From positions 82,945-146,944 of the forward strand of contig NZ_ACCD01000007.1 in NCBI RefSeq assembly GCF_000173775.1: DNA of 64,000 nucleotides, written 5' to 3'. Of the stretch, positions 1-8,304 are shown one piece after another. Position 1 is the stretch's first letter. The number at the start of each line of letters is the position of its first letter. A program made the translations under genes and the position numbers. The notes under the pieces are model-generated. The model had not been told where the DNA came from, searched no databases, and saw only the letters and a program-made list of their open reading frames with translations. This DNA comes from Yersinia rohdei ATCC 43380 (GTDB lineage Bacteria; Pseudomonadota; Gammaproteobacteria; Enterobacterales; Enterobacteriaceae).

Positions 1-1
1 T

Positions 2-1288
2 CCTAAGCTGGCTTTGCGCCTGGAACCCGCCGCTAATCCTTCTTTGATTGCGGCAGTGCGGGTGCCGGATGGCACTGTTGATCCCTTCCGCTTAACTGCG
101 GCGAATATGCTCGATGCCCGTGAGAAAGGCGCAAAAATTCTAACCTATCATGAGGTTATAGGGTTGCTGCGCCAAGGTGACCGCGTGAGTGGTGTCCGTG
201 TTTTCGATCATAAAAATCAACGCCAATATGATATTCATGCGCTGATAGTCGTGAATGCTGCGGGGATCTGGGGGCAACACATTGCCGAATATGCCGACTT
301 GCGGATCCGCATGTTCCCGGCCAAAGGCGCGCTGTTGATCCTTGGGCATAGGATCAACAACATGGTTATCAACCGCTGCCGCAAACCGGCAGACGCCGAC
401 ATTCTGGTGCCGGGCGATACCATTTCACTGATAGGCACCACCTCCACACACATCGAATATGACCAGATAGACAATATGCTCGTCACCCCGCAAGAGGTGG
501 ATACCTTAATTCGTGAAGGGTCAAAACTGTCTCCGCAATTGGCACAAACGCGCATTTTACGTGCTTATGCCGGGGTAAGGCCCTTGGTTGCCAGTGATGA
601 TGACCCTTCAGGGCGTAATGTTAGCCGTGGCATCGTCTTGTTGGATCACGCCAGCCGTGATGGGCTGGAGGGCTTTATTACCATTACCGGCGGTAAATTA
701 ATGACTTACCGGCTGATGGCCGAATGGGCAACAGATAAAATATGTGAAAAACTGGGGGTGACGACCACTTGCACCACAGCGCAAGAGCCACTACCTGGCT
801 CACAACAATCAACAGAACAGACACTCACTAAAGTGATTTCTTTGCCCGCCAGCATTCGCGGGTCTGCGGTTTATCGCCATGGTGACCGCGCCACACAGTT
901 ATTGGCGGGTAATCGTCTGGATAACAGCTTGGTCTGTGAATGCGAAGCGGTCACCGCCGGTGAAGTGCGCTATGCCATTGAATCGCTTTCAGTCAATAAC
1001 TTGCTGGATTTACGCCGCCGCACCCGTGTCGGCATGGGCACCTGTCAGGGGGAGCTTTGTGCTTGCCGAGCCGCCGGTCTACTCAACCGCTTTAAAGTGA
1101 CGACCCCGCAACAATCTCGCGCACAACTGGTGCAATTCCTTAATGAGCGCTGGAAAGGCGTGCGTCCAATAGCTTGGGGTGATGCGTTGCGGGAAAGTGA
1201 GTTTACTCATTGGGTGTATCAAGGACTTTGTGGGCTGGATGACACGCCATGTGCCGCGAGTGCTCAGGAGAAACACGATGAAATTTGA
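2..1288 (+). CDS. glpA: Anaerobic glycerol-3-phosphate dehydrogenase subunit A (5'-truncated by window edge)
   Basis: FAD-containing catalytic subunit of the anaerobic sn-glycerol-3-phosphate dehydrogenase (GlpABC), which oxidises glycerol-3-phosphate to dihydroxyacetone phosphate and passes electrons to menaquinone. The frame is open from base 2, so the N-terminal part (including the FAD-binding GxGxxG motif) lies upstream; about 428 of roughly 540 residues are present. Visible features are the dehydrogenase core (VRPLVASDDDPSGRNVSRG, then ITGGKLMTYR) and the C-terminal BFD-like iron-sulfur domain with CECEAVTAGEV near base 940 and GTCQGELCACR near base 1040. The stop overlaps the glpB start by 11 bases, indicating translational coupling. 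Identity is very secure from near-identity to recalled E. coli GlpA. Confidence 0.97.
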   Translation, partial: PKLALRLEPAANPSLIAAVRVPDGTVDPFRLTAANMLDAREKGAKILTYHEVIGLLRQGDRVSGVRVFDHKNQRQYDIHALIVVNAAGIWGQHIAEYADLRIRMFPAKGALLILGHRINNMVINRCRKPADADILVPGDTISLIGTTSTHIEYDQIDNMLVTPQEVDTLIREGSKLSPQLAQTRILRAYAGVRPLVASDDDPSGRNVSRGIVLLDHASRDGLEGFITITGGKLMTYRLMAEWATDKICEKLGVTTTCTTAQEPLPGSQQSTEQTLTKVISLPASIRGSAVYRHGDRATQLLAGNRLDNSLVCECEAVTAGEVRYAIESLSVNNLLDLRRRTRVGMGTCQGELCACRAAGLLNRFKVTTPQQSRAQLVQFLNERWKGVRPIAWGDALRESEFTHWVYQGLCGLDDTPCAASAQEKHDEI

Positions 1289-2552
1289 TGTGATCATCAT
1301 CGGGGGGGGATTAGCAGGGCTGGCCTGTGGGATCCGCCTGGCTGAACAAGGTAAATACTGCGCGATTGTCAGCGCAGGCCAAAATTCGCTGCACTTTTCC
1401 TCCGGCTCTTTAGATTTATTGGCAAAATTACCGGATGGCCGAGCTGTCAGCCAACCACTTTCAGCTCTGGAAGCATTAGCAGAATTAGCGCCGGAACACC
1501 CTTATAGCAAAATGGGAAAAAGCGGGCAGGTGGGTGAGTTAGCACAACAAGCTGAATCTCTGTTACAGCGCTGCGGCCTGAAATTAGTGGGTAGCGCGAC
1601 GCAAAATCACTTGCGCCTCACACCTTTGGGGATTTGCCGACCAACCTGGCTTAGCCCAGCAGATATCCCGGTTGCACCTTTAACCGGCCCACTGCCGTGG
1701 AAAAAAGTCGCGGTGATTGGCATCGAAGGTTTCCTGGATTTCCAACCGCAAATGGTCGCCAGTGCCTTGCAGGAGCAGGGGGTTGAGGTCACGTCAGATT
1801 ATCTGCATCTGCCCGCACTGGATACTTTGCGGGATAATCCCAGCGAATTTCGTGCGGTAAATATTGCCCGAGTCTTGGATAAACCAGAAAACCTGCAACC
1901 ACTGGCAGACGAGTTAATGCGTTTGTCATCTGCTGCGGAAATGATTTTATTACCTGCCTGTATTGGGCTGGATGAATCGACCCCGCTGGAGGCACTGAGA
2001 GCTGCAGTAGGCAAGCCGATTCAATTGCTTCCCACACTGCCGCCGTCATTACTTGGCATGCGGCTACATCAGGCCTTACGCCATCGTTTTCAACAACTTG
2101 GCGGCATAGTCATGCCGGGTGATGCGGTATTGCGTGCTGAGCTGGTGGGCAACCGGATTACTGGGCTATATAGCCGCAATCATGGTGATATTCCATTGCG
2201 TGCTGCCCAGATGGTGCTGGCCAGTGGCAGTTTCTTCAGTAATGGGCTGGTGGCAACCTTTGAACATGTCTACGAGCCGATACTGGATTTAGATATTTTA
2301 TCACTACCCAATCGCGCCGATTGGAGCCACAGCAATATGTTTGCGCCACAGCCTTATCTGCAATTTGGTGTTAACACCGATAGCCACTTACGGGCGCTGC
2401 GTGGCGGCACGGCACTGGATAATCTGTATGTTATTGGCGCAGTACTAGGAGGGTTCGACCCGCTACAACAAGGCTGTGGTGCTGGGGTTTCCCTCACCAG
2501 TGCCTTATTCGTGGCCGAGCAAATTGCCCGCGCTATGGAGGTGACATTATGA
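1278..2552 (+). CDS. glpB: Anaerobic glycerol-3-phosphate dehydrogenase subunit B
   Basis: Second subunit of the GlpABC dehydrogenase; in the family it carries FMN and links GlpA to the membrane subunit GlpC. The start chosen is the ATG at 1278, giving MKFDVIIIGGGLAGLACG, where the dinucleotide-binding GGGLAG motif begins at residue 8. An upstream in-frame ATG at 1179 would lie inside glpA and add 33 residues with no family match. The product is 424 residues, normal for GlpB (about 419). The C-terminal VIGAVLGGFDPLQQGCGAG is the usual FAD-contact signature. AGGAG lies 7 bases before the start. The gene overlaps glpA by 11 bases and glpC by 4 (ATGA), so all three are co-translated. Confidence 0.96.
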   Translation: MKFDVIIIGGGLAGLACGIRLAEQGKYCAIVSAGQNSLHFSSGSLDLLAKLPDGRAVSQPLSALEALAELAPEHPYSKMGKSGQVGELAQQAESLLQRCGLKLVGSATQNHLRLTPLGICRPTWLSPADIPVAPLTGPLPWKKVAVIGIEGFLDFQPQMVASALQEQGVEVTSDYLHLPALDTLRDNPSEFRAVNIARVLDKPENLQPLADELMRLSSAAEMILLPACIGLDESTPLEALRAAVGKPIQLLPTLPPSLLGMRLHQALRHRFQQLGGIVMPGDAVLRAELVGNRITGLYSRNHGDIPLRAAQMVLASGSFFSNGLVATFEHVYEPILDLDILSLPNRADWSHSNMFAPQPYLQFGVNTDSHLRALRGGTALDNLYVIGAVLGGFDPLQQGCGAGVSLTSALFVAEQIARAMEVTL

Positions 2553-3811
2553 CGTGGTTACCGCAGTCCGAAGACCGGCAGGATACACATTTGGCACGAG
2601 ATAACAGTTTTGAAAGTTGCATCAAATGCACGGTGTGCACCACTTATTGCCCAGTAGCGAAGGTTAATCCGCTTTATCCTGGGCCAAAACAAGCCGGCCC
2701 TGATGGTGAGCGCCTGCGCCTAAAAGATCCCGCACTCTATGACGAGGCCCTAAAATATTGTACTAACTGCAAACGTTGCGAAGTGGCTTGCCCTTCGGAT
2801 GTTAAAATCGGCGACATCATCCAGCGCGCGAAAGCCAGTTACAGCAGCAATAAACCCAAACTGCGCGATGCTATCCTTAGCCACACTGACCTCATGGGCA
2901 GCCTCTCAACCCCATTTGCGCCGGTTATTAATGCGGTCACGGGGTTAAAACCCGTGCGCGCCTTGCTGGATAAAGCGCTGAAAATTGATCATCGCCGCGA
3001 ATTACCCAAATATTCCTTTGGCACCTTCCGGCGCTGGTATCGCAAACAAGCCGAAAAACAGCAGCAATATCCTGAACAAGTGGCATTCTTTCATGGCTGC
3101 TTTGTTAACTACAATCACCCGCAGTTGGGTAAGGATTTAGTCAGCGTATTCAATGCGATGAACATCGGCGTGCAATTACTGAAACGGGAAAAATGCTGCG
3201 GTGTGCCGCTGATTGCGAATGGCTTTATCGAGCAGGCGAAAAAACAGGCGCGGGTCAATCTGGAATCCCTGACTGACGCGGTCATTGGCCGGGATATTCC
3301 GGTGGTTGCCACCTCCTCGAGCTGTACTTTTACGCTGAGAGATGAATATCCGCATTTATTGGATGTCGATACTGCACCAGTGCGCGACCGGGTAGAGCTG
3401 GCAACACGCTATATCTACCGCCTATTGGATCAAGGGCGAGAATTACCCTTAAAACCCCTGTTTTCGGCAAATAACACGCCACTACGCATTGCCTATCACA
3501 CCCCTTGTCATATGGAGAAAATGGGCTGGACTGCCTATACCTTGGCATTGCTGCAGCGTATTCCTGGTATTGAGCTGGTGGTATTAGATTCTCAATGCTG
3601 TGGGATAGCCGGAACCTATGGTTTTAAATCAGAGAATTACACGACAGCCCAAGGGATTGGCGCATCATTATTCCAGCAGATTGAAGCCAGTGGTGTTGAT
3701 TTGGTGATTACCGACTGCGAAACCTGCAAATGGCAGATTGAAATGTCGACGAGTAAGAAATGCGAGCACCCGATTACGTTGCTGGCTCAAGCACTTACCC
3801 TTCGTCCTTGA
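2549..3811 (+). CDS. glpC: Anaerobic glycerol-3-phosphate dehydrogenase subunit C
   Basis: Iron-sulfur subunit that anchors GlpAB to the inner membrane and delivers electrons to menaquinone. Two [4Fe-4S] ferredoxin motifs are visible: C24-C27-C30-C34 followed by Pro, and C71-C74-C77-C81 followed by Pro. Two cysteine-rich CCG domains follow (EKCCGVPL near residue 217 and SQCCGIAGTYG near residue 350), as in heterodisulfide-reductase-like proteins. It has 420 residues and starts within the glpB stop (ATGA). The C-terminus (LAQALTLRP) seems a few residues longer than in E. coli, and the stop codon lies in the left flank of a diverged ERIC repeat, so the repeat may have supplied the stop. Confidence 0.96.
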   Translation: MTWLPQSEDRQDTHLARDNSFESCIKCTVCTTYCPVAKVNPLYPGPKQAGPDGERLRLKDPALYDEALKYCTNCKRCEVACPSDVKIGDIIQRAKASYSSNKPKLRDAILSHTDLMGSLSTPFAPVINAVTGLKPVRALLDKALKIDHRRELPKYSFGTFRRWYRKQAEKQQQYPEQVAFFHGCFVNYNHPQLGKDLVSVFNAMNIGVQLLKREKCCGVPLIANGFIEQAKKQARVNLESLTDAVIGRDIPVVATSSSCTFTLRDEYPHLLDVDTAPVRDRVELATRYIYRLLDQGRELPLKPLFSANNTPLRIAYHTPCHMEKMGWTAYTLALLQRIPGIELVVLDSQCCGIAGTYGFKSENYTTAQGIGASLFQQIEASGVDLVITDCETCKWQIEMSTSKKCEHPITLLAQALTLRP

Positions 3812-3925
3812 CGCAACAGCGTTATTAGCTGCTTTCACTCACCCGAATCAGTTCATCAGGATGAGTTCATCGGGATGAGCCCATTTACCGCCTGGCTGTA
3901 ACGCCAAGGATTTTGGATAGGTATT
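3812..3925. repeat. Diverged ERIC-type intergenic repeat after glpC
   Basis: The core at about 3831-3920 matches the ERIC consensus in order: CACTCACCCGAATC, then a central dyad, ATCGGGAT, then a CCGCCTxxCTGTAAC block and an AT-rich TTTTGGATA end. It aligns with the copy after ugpQ (about 33021-33140). The left arm may extend back into the glpC stop region (TTCGTCCTTGA). It is degenerate and probably immobile. Boundaries are approximate. Consensus comparison is from memory. Confidence 0.65.
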
Positions 3926-3940
3926 TGTCCTTGGCGCTAC
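3898..3940. terminator. Long inverted repeat between convergent glpC and dcrB
   Basis: A 13-base arm at 3898-3910 (GTAACGCCAAGGA) pairs with 3928-3940 (TCCTTGGCGCTAC) with one mismatch and a 17-base loop. It sits between the convergent glpC and dcrB genes at the right edge of the ERIC copy. No clean T-tract follows on either side, so it may be a structural or processing hairpin rather than an intrinsic terminator. Confidence 0.4.
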
Positions 3941-3957
3941 AGTGCAGTGGCAGAAGA

Positions 3958-4482
3958 TTATTTCAGCTTTAAGGTGCTGATAATAGATTCTGCTTCTGTC
4001 TGTGCTTGTTGCTGATTCTCTGCGGGCAGCGTAATTTGCATAGTAATCAAATGATTATTAACTCTCCCCATCAAAACTGACGAATAAGCTTTGGCACCGC
4101 CGCTGGTAATAATGCTATCCAATTGTTGGAAAGGCTGCCCATCGATTTTGATGGCTTTGTTCGTCACCACCTGCAGATTGGCGTCACGGGCGCGCTGCTG
4201 TTCAGCCAGGCGCGCGGTCAGCACATCCAAACCTTCATTGGTATCATCGCCTAAAATCACGATAACGGCTTTATCGCCAGTTTTATTGGCAAAAACGTGC
4301 ATATTGTTAGCTTGACTGCCCATTTTCCCGCTTTGGTCAGATAAATCTGCCGGTAAGACAAAAGCAACATTACCCTCCAACAGACTGACCGGCTGGCCGA
4401 CATTATTATCGCTGCTACCATCACAGGCACTTAATCCTGCAACCAGCAGGCCGACGGCGAGAAACTTGGTTATTTTATGCAT
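3958..4482 (-). CDS. dcrB: Periplasmic-facing lipoprotein DcrB
   Basis: Small inner-membrane lipoprotein; in E. coli DcrB is needed for phage C1 and C6 adsorption or DNA uptake and affects envelope lipoprotein maturation. The N-terminus [10 protein letters not shown] followed by GLSAC is a lipoprotein signal, with the lipidated cysteine at residue 20. The body contains [21 protein letters not shown] and [20 protein letters not shown], both strongly like E. coli DcrB. The length, 174 residues, is close to the E. coli protein (185). It is transcribed convergently with glpC and lies downstream of yhhQ on the same strand with a 60-base gap, as in E. coli where dcrB and yhhQ are neighbours. Confidence 0.92.
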   Translation of the reverse strand: MHKITKFLAVGLLVAGLSACDGSSDNNVGQPVSLLEGNVAFVLPADLSDQSGKMGSQANNMHVFANKTGDKAVIVILGDDTNEGLDVLTARLAEQQRARDANLQVVTNKAIKIDGQPFQQLDSIITSGGAKAYSSVLMGRVNNHLITMQITLPAENQQQAQTEAESIISTLKLK

Positions 4483-4542
4483 GAGAATCCCTTATTGATG
4501 ATTAATAGCCTTATCGCACCTTATTCAGACGCCAAAATCAAT

Positions 4543-5223
4543 CTATTGTTCAGCATGACTCACTTGAGTTAGCGCTTGCTGACCGGTTTTTCGGGCAAAA
4601 TATTTCAATAACACATTGAGCATTACGCCATAAGCAGGCAGGAAGAACAACATGCAAATCAGTAGCTTGAAGGTGTAATCCACCAAAGCTATTTCTACCC
4701 AATTGGCCGCCATAAATGGATCTGTACTGCGATAGAAAGCAATAAAGAAGAACGCCAGAGTGTCACTGATATTGCCAAAGAACATGGCTGCTGTGGGGGC
4801 TACCCACCAGGCGCTGCGCTGACGCAGGCGGTTAAATACTTGAACATCAAGGATTTGCCCAAGGACATAAGCCATAAAACTGGCCGCGGCTATTCGGGCT
4901 ACAAATAAATTAAAACTGGTTAATGCCGGGAATCCTTGCCAGCTGCCTTGGTAAAACAGGGCTGAAATAAGATACGAAATTAACAGCGCAGGCACCATGA
5001 CGGACAAAATAATCCGGCGCGCCAAAGGGGCACCAAAAATCCGCACCGTCAGGTCGGTGGCTAAGAAAATAAACGGAAAGGTAAAAGCGCCCCATGTGGT
5101 GTGAAAACCGAAGATAGCAATCGGTAATTGCACCAGATAGTTGCTGGAAGTAATGATGACAATATGGAATAGCGACAGCCATACCAAAGCGGTCATCCGC
5201 TGTTGGGCAGTAAACGAAAACAT
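4543..5223 (-). CDS. yhhQ: Queuosine precursor transporter YhhQ
   Basis: Inner-membrane transporter of the QPTR/COG1738 family, which imports preQ0/preQ1 for queuosine tRNA modification. The start chosen is the ATG at 5223, giving MFSFTAQQRMTALVWLSLFH and 226 residues, matching E. coli YhhQ (about 221). A longer reading to 5361 would add 46 unrelated residues and run through the leader RNA. Six hydrophobic segments are evident, with the family motif region NYLVQLPIAIFGFHTTWGAF near residues 27-46 and FGNISDTLAFF near 145. The leader immediately upstream fits a preQ1 class I riboswitch whose A-rich tail contains the ribosome-binding AAGG, which agrees with the proposed substrate. Confidence 0.94.
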   Translation of the reverse strand: MFSFTAQQRMTALVWLSLFHIVIITSSNYLVQLPIAIFGFHTTWGAFTFPFIFLATDLTVRIFGAPLARRIILSVMVPALLISYLISALFYQGSWQGFPALTSFNLFVARIAAASFMAYVLGQILDVQVFNRLRQRSAWWVAPTAAMFFGNISDTLAFFFIAFYRSTDPFMAANWVEIALVDYTFKLLICMLFFLPAYGVMLNVLLKYFARKTGQQALTQVSHAEQ

Positions 5224-5229
5224 AAATGT

Positions 5230-5266
5230 GACCTTTTTGGTTATTGGGGTGAGGGAACCCAAACAA
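5230..5266 (-). promoter_or_regulatory. Probable preQ1 class I riboswitch controlling yhhQ translation
   Basis: Reading the minus strand from 5262: TTGGG (P1 5' arm), a loop beginning TTCCC, then C CCCAA (P1 3' arm), then an A-rich tail TAACCAAAAAGG ending 8 bases before the yhhQ ATG. This is the preQ1-I architecture: P1 of 5 bp, the conserved T after P1, the ligand-recognising C just before the 3' arm, and an A-rich tail that threads the P1 minor groove. Loop CC bases can pair with the tail GG, which is also the Shine-Dalgarno, giving a pseudoknot that hides the ribosome site. The closest remembered example is the Thermoanaerobacter tengcongensis aptamer. The downstream gene encodes the queuosine-precursor transporter. 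This was not checked with a covariance model. Confidence 0.75.
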
Positions 5267-5392
5267 AATGTGCCGCAACTTTTGCGACGCGGCGGCATAA
5301 TACGTGTTTGCGCAACTAATGCAATGGTTAATTTTAACGCAAACGTTAGCGCGGCTTGCACCTGGAAACCGGCAGAGTAAACTATGCCGCTT
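5267..5392. other. Divergent yhhQ/tusA intergenic region, left part
   Basis: This segment lies between the riboswitch and the ERIC-like element and should hold the yhhQ promoter on the minus strand. No confident -35/-10 pair was identified. It contains GC-rich short runs (GCGACGCGGCGG) but no open frame with family support. Confidence 0.3.
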
Positions 5393-5488
5393 TATACCCT
5401 TCGAACTCATCCAAATCACTTGCTTGAGTCAATTCATCGGAATTTTTTTGCAGGCGGCCTATCAGCAAAACTAATTTCTATGGGTATA
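5393..5488. repeat. Short degenerate ERIC-like element upstream of tusA
   Basis: It is bounded by TATACCC at 5393-5399 and GGGTATA at 5482-5488, matching ERIC termini. The interior holds CACTTGCTTGAGT and TTCATCGG, which correspond to the ERIC central dyad, and a GCAGGCGGCCT block. The length of 96 bp, against about 127 for full ERIC, implies internal deletion. It ends 41 bases before the tusA start and may contribute to its leader. Confidence 0.6.
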
Positions 5489-5529
5489 GATTGGCATTAA
5501 CCCGATTACTGATACATAAGAGAACTGCA

Positions 5530-5784
5530 ATGACCGATATTTTTGCCAATCCGGATAAAACCCTTGATGCACTAGGGCTGCGCTGCCCGGAGCCTGTAAT
5601 GATGGTGCGTAAAACAGTCCGGCAAATGGAAGAGGGCCAAACCCTGTTGATTATTGCAGACGATCCCGCCACCACCCGTGACATCCCCGGTTTCTGCCGC
5701 TTTATGGAGCACCAACTACTGGCGCAAGATACCGCACAGACTCCCTATCGGTATCTGGTCAAAAAAGGGGCAAAAGCAAACTAA
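5530..5784 (+). CDS. tusA: Sulfur carrier protein TusA
   Basis: Small cytoplasmic sulfur carrier that takes persulfide sulfur from IscS and passes it to TusBCD/TusE and MnmA for 2-thiouridine synthesis at tRNA wobble position 34. The start is the ATG at 5530 ([20 protein letters not shown]), 84 residues; an in-frame ATG 13 codons earlier lacks family support. The active cysteine is C19 in the [13 protein letters not shown] motif. It is flanked upstream by the ERIC-like element and converges with zntA 22 bases downstream. The tusA-zntA adjacency resembles the E. coli neighbourhood (sirA/tusA, zntA, yhhN, yhhQ, dcrB). Confidence 0.95.
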   Translation: MTDIFANPDKTLDALGLRCPEPVMMVRKTVRQMEEGQTLLIIADDPATTRDIPGFCRFMEHQLLAQDTAQTPYRYLVKKGAKAN

Positions 5785-5807
5785 TCTTTTGCTTTCGCCC
5801 ATGTTTT
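5761..5807. terminator. Bidirectional terminator between tusA and zntA
   Basis: 5768-5777 (GGGCAAAAGC) pairs with 5791-5800 (GCTTTCGCCC) with one mismatch. On the minus strand the stem is followed by a run of T (plus-strand AAAAAA at 5761-5766), a good intrinsic terminator for zntA. On the plus strand it is followed by ATGTTTTT, a weaker one for tusA. The left arm overlaps the end of tusA. Confidence 0.65.
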
Positions 5808-8134
5808 TAAGCATTTCGCTTACGTAACAGCCTCAATGCATTGGCGGTGACCAGCGCAGTTGCTCCGGAGTCAGCTAATACTGCCAACCACAAACCGGTT
5901 AAGCCGAGCAAGGTCGTTACCAGAAAAATCGCTTTTAGCCCCAAGGCGATAGTAATGTTTTGGCGGATATTGGCGTTAGCGGCTCGGGATAACAGAATAA
6001 TTTCTGCCAACCCGGTAAGCCGATTATGAGTCAGTGCGGCGTCGGCGGTTTCCAAAGCAACATCTGTACCGCTGCCCATGGCAATACCAATGCTGGCGGC
6101 CTTCATTGCTGGGGCATCATTAATACCGTCGCCGACCATCACTGTGGGCTGTGTCGCATTTAATGCCATAACGGCCTGTACTTTGTCGGCTGGGAGCAAT
6201 CCGGCGCGGTAATCAATCCCCAGCTCACCGGCAATTGCCGCTGCCGCTCGTGGATTATCACCGGTTAGCATCACACCTTGAATACCTAAATTTTTCAGTG
6301 AATCAATAGCTTGTTTAGCATCGGTGCGCAGGGTATCGCGTAATGCTAATAAACCTATAAGTTTCTCATTTTCCAGCACGGCAACCGCCGTTTTGCCCCC
6401 GCTTTCTAACAGATCGAGCTGAGTTTGCCATTCGGGAGTTAGTAATGCCGGTGCTATTTTGCTGGGAGCACTGACACGGATGCTCAATCCGTTGACGACG
6501 CCCTCAACACCAACACCGGCCAGGGCCCGGCGCTCATCGGCGAGAGGTAACAGGGCCGTATTTTGTTGCGCGCGCTGAATAATAGCGACGGCTAACGGAT
6601 GGTGTGACCCAGCCTCGACCGCCGCCGCCAGCGCTAACAAGCGAGTTTCGCTGATGCCGGATGCGGGCAGAATATCGGTAACTTTCGGTTTACCCTCCGT
6701 CAGAGTACCGGTTTTGTCGAAGGCGACAGTTTGAATCCGGCCAAGTTGCTCCAGTGCCGCGCCACCCTTAATCAGCGCCCCGCGCCGTGCTGCAGCAGCT
6801 AATGCTGAGGTAATCGCCGCCGGTGTGGAAATCACCAATGCGCACGGGCAGCCAATGAGCAGTAACGTCAGACCACGATAAATCCAGGTCTCCCAAGGCT
6901 CGGCGAAAACCAATGGCGGAATCAGGATAACCAATGCAGAAAGGAACATAATCGCAGGGGTATAAATTCGACTGAAACGGTCAATAAAACGCTCAATAGG
7001 TGCACGGCGTTCTTCTGCTAATTCAATGAGTTGTAGAATTCTGTCAATGGCATTGTTGCCAGGCTCCGAGATAACACGCATTTCGGTGGCGCGATCGACC
7101 GATAAACTCCCAGCGGCGACTTTCTCACCTTGCTGGCGCTCAACCGGAATAGATTCACCGGTGAGGGCGCTTTCATCAAAACTGGCAAAAGCGGTTATTA
7201 ATTCGGCATCTGCGGGCAGGCGAGCTCCCGGTGAAATTTCAATGACATCGCCGGGGCGCAAATTGGCGACAGGAATCAGCCGGCGTTCCCCATCTTTTAA
7301 TAGCAATGCTTCTTCTGGCACCAGTGCCATGAGTGCGGTGACCCCACGGCGTGCTCGGTTTGCAGCATAGGATTCGAGTAACTCACCGACCATAAATAAC
7401 AGCAATACCATGGCGGCTTCCGCCGTCGCGCCAATAAACATCGCCCCGATAGCGGCTACGCTCATCAAGGTTTCAATGGCAAAAGGTGTGCCGGAGCGGA
7501 TGAGCTTCCAGGCTTTGGTGACAATGGGGAAAAGCCCGACAAGGGTGGTGGCGGCAAAAGCAAATTCGCCCAGCTCAGCGCTGAATAACGAGATGCCCCA
7601 GCTAATGAGCATTAATGTGGTTAATAATGCGATTGGCAAATATTCACGAAGGCGCGATTCTGGCGACGTGGTTTTGTTCGCAACGGGGGACTGGGTATCC
7701 ACCAGACTAAATCCGGCTTGTATGACGGCATTCTGGACTTGAGGACGAATATCCGTTTGGGCATCGACCACTAATTTTTCGGTTGCAAAGAGCACTTTTA
7801 CATTTTCAATTCCGATCAAACCACTGACCGCATTTTCAATTTTGCGGGCACAGCTTGGGCAGTCCATTCCCTTGACCTGCCAGCTAAAGCGCTGACGACC
7901 CGTAGCTATCGTTGCTGCAAGTATGTCACTTTCTTCATCGCCCTCATCAGTTTGGCTCTGACTACAGCAACCCCCTTCGTGATGTGAATGCTCACTTACT
8001 GAATTTGTGCTGTCATTACTGGTATTTGCGGCTTGCTGGTTACTGCAACCGGTTTGTTTTTGGGTATGAGTATGACCACAGCCACAGTTGCTATGTGTAT
8101 CAGTTGAATGCCGATGTTCAGAATGTGAATGCAT
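5807..8134 (-). CDS. zntA: Zn(II)/Cd(II)/Pb(II)-exporting P-type ATPase
   Basis: P1B-type ATPase that exports zinc, cadmium and lead across the inner membrane. It has 775 residues. Residues 1-70 form an unusually His/Cys-rich tail (HSHSEHRH, NCGCGHTHTQ, HSHHEGGCC), followed by a heavy-metal-associated domain with GMDCPSC at residues 89-95. Further on are TGES in the actuator domain, the membrane CPC metal site near residue 429, the phosphorylation motif DKTGT near residue 472, and GDGINDAPA near the end. E. coli ZntA is shorter (732), the difference being mainly the metal-binding tail. AGGGGG lies 6 bases before the ATG. The promoter has the MerR-family layout (see 8189-8220). Confidence 0.96.
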   Translation of the reverse strand: MHSHSEHRHSTDTHSNCGCGHTHTQKQTGCSNQQAANTSNDSTNSVSEHSHHEGGCCSQSQTDEGDEESDILAATIATGRQRFSWQVKGMDCPSCARKIENAVSGLIGIENVKVLFATEKLVVDAQTDIRPQVQNAVIQAGFSLVDTQSPVANKTTSPESRLREYLPIALLTTLMLISWGISLFSAELGEFAFAATTLVGLFPIVTKAWKLIRSGTPFAIETLMSVAAIGAMFIGATAEAAMVLLLFMVGELLESYAANRARRGVTALMALVPEEALLLKDGERRLIPVANLRPGDVIEISPGARLPADAELITAFASFDESALTGESIPVERQQGEKVAAGSLSVDRATEMRVISEPGNNAIDRILQLIELAEERRAPIERFIDRFSRIYTPAIMFLSALVILIPPLVFAEPWETWIYRGLTLLLIGCPCALVISTPAAITSALAAAARRGALIKGGAALEQLGRIQTVAFDKTGTLTEGKPKVTDILPASGISETRLLALAAAVEAGSHHPLAVAIIQRAQQNTALLPLADERRALAGVGVEGVVNGLSIRVSAPSKIAPALLTPEWQTQLDLLESGGKTAVAVLENEKLIGLLALRDTLRTDAKQAIDSLKNLGIQGVMLTGDNPRAAAAIAGELGIDYRAGLLPADKVQAVMALNATQPTVMVGDGINDAPAMKAASIGIAMGSGTDVALETADAALTHNRLTGLAEIILLSRAANANIRQNITIALGLKAIFLVTTLLGLTGLWLAVLADSGATALVTANALRLLRKRNA

Positions 8135-8188
8135 AGTGCCCCCTGGACAAGCTGTAAAAGAGAAACAGGATTTAGCTGTTATGGTTGC

Positions 8189-8220
8189 ACTCTACACCTT
8201 GGAGTTAACTCCAGAGTCAA
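8189..8220 (-). promoter_or_regulatory. zntA promoter with ZntR (MerR-family) operator
   Basis: On the minus strand TTGACT (8215-8220) and TAGAGT (8189-8194) form -35 and -10 boxes separated by exactly 20 bp. The over-long spacer holds the dyad CTGGAGTTAACTCCA. This is the signature of MerR-family activated promoters, and the sequence strongly resembles the E. coli zntA operator. ZntR bound to zinc would untwist the spacer to activate transcription. Confidence 0.9.
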
Positions 8221-8304
8221 GGGGGGGGATGAGAATAAGTGCTAAATGGGTATTTCGATAAGAAGGGGCATGACTGAGCAGAACGCACTCCGCGCCAGAG
8301 ATTC

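Noticed and set aside
5224..5361. N-terminal extension of YhhQ
   Set aside because: It would translate the riboswitch-like leader and add 46 residues absent from the family.
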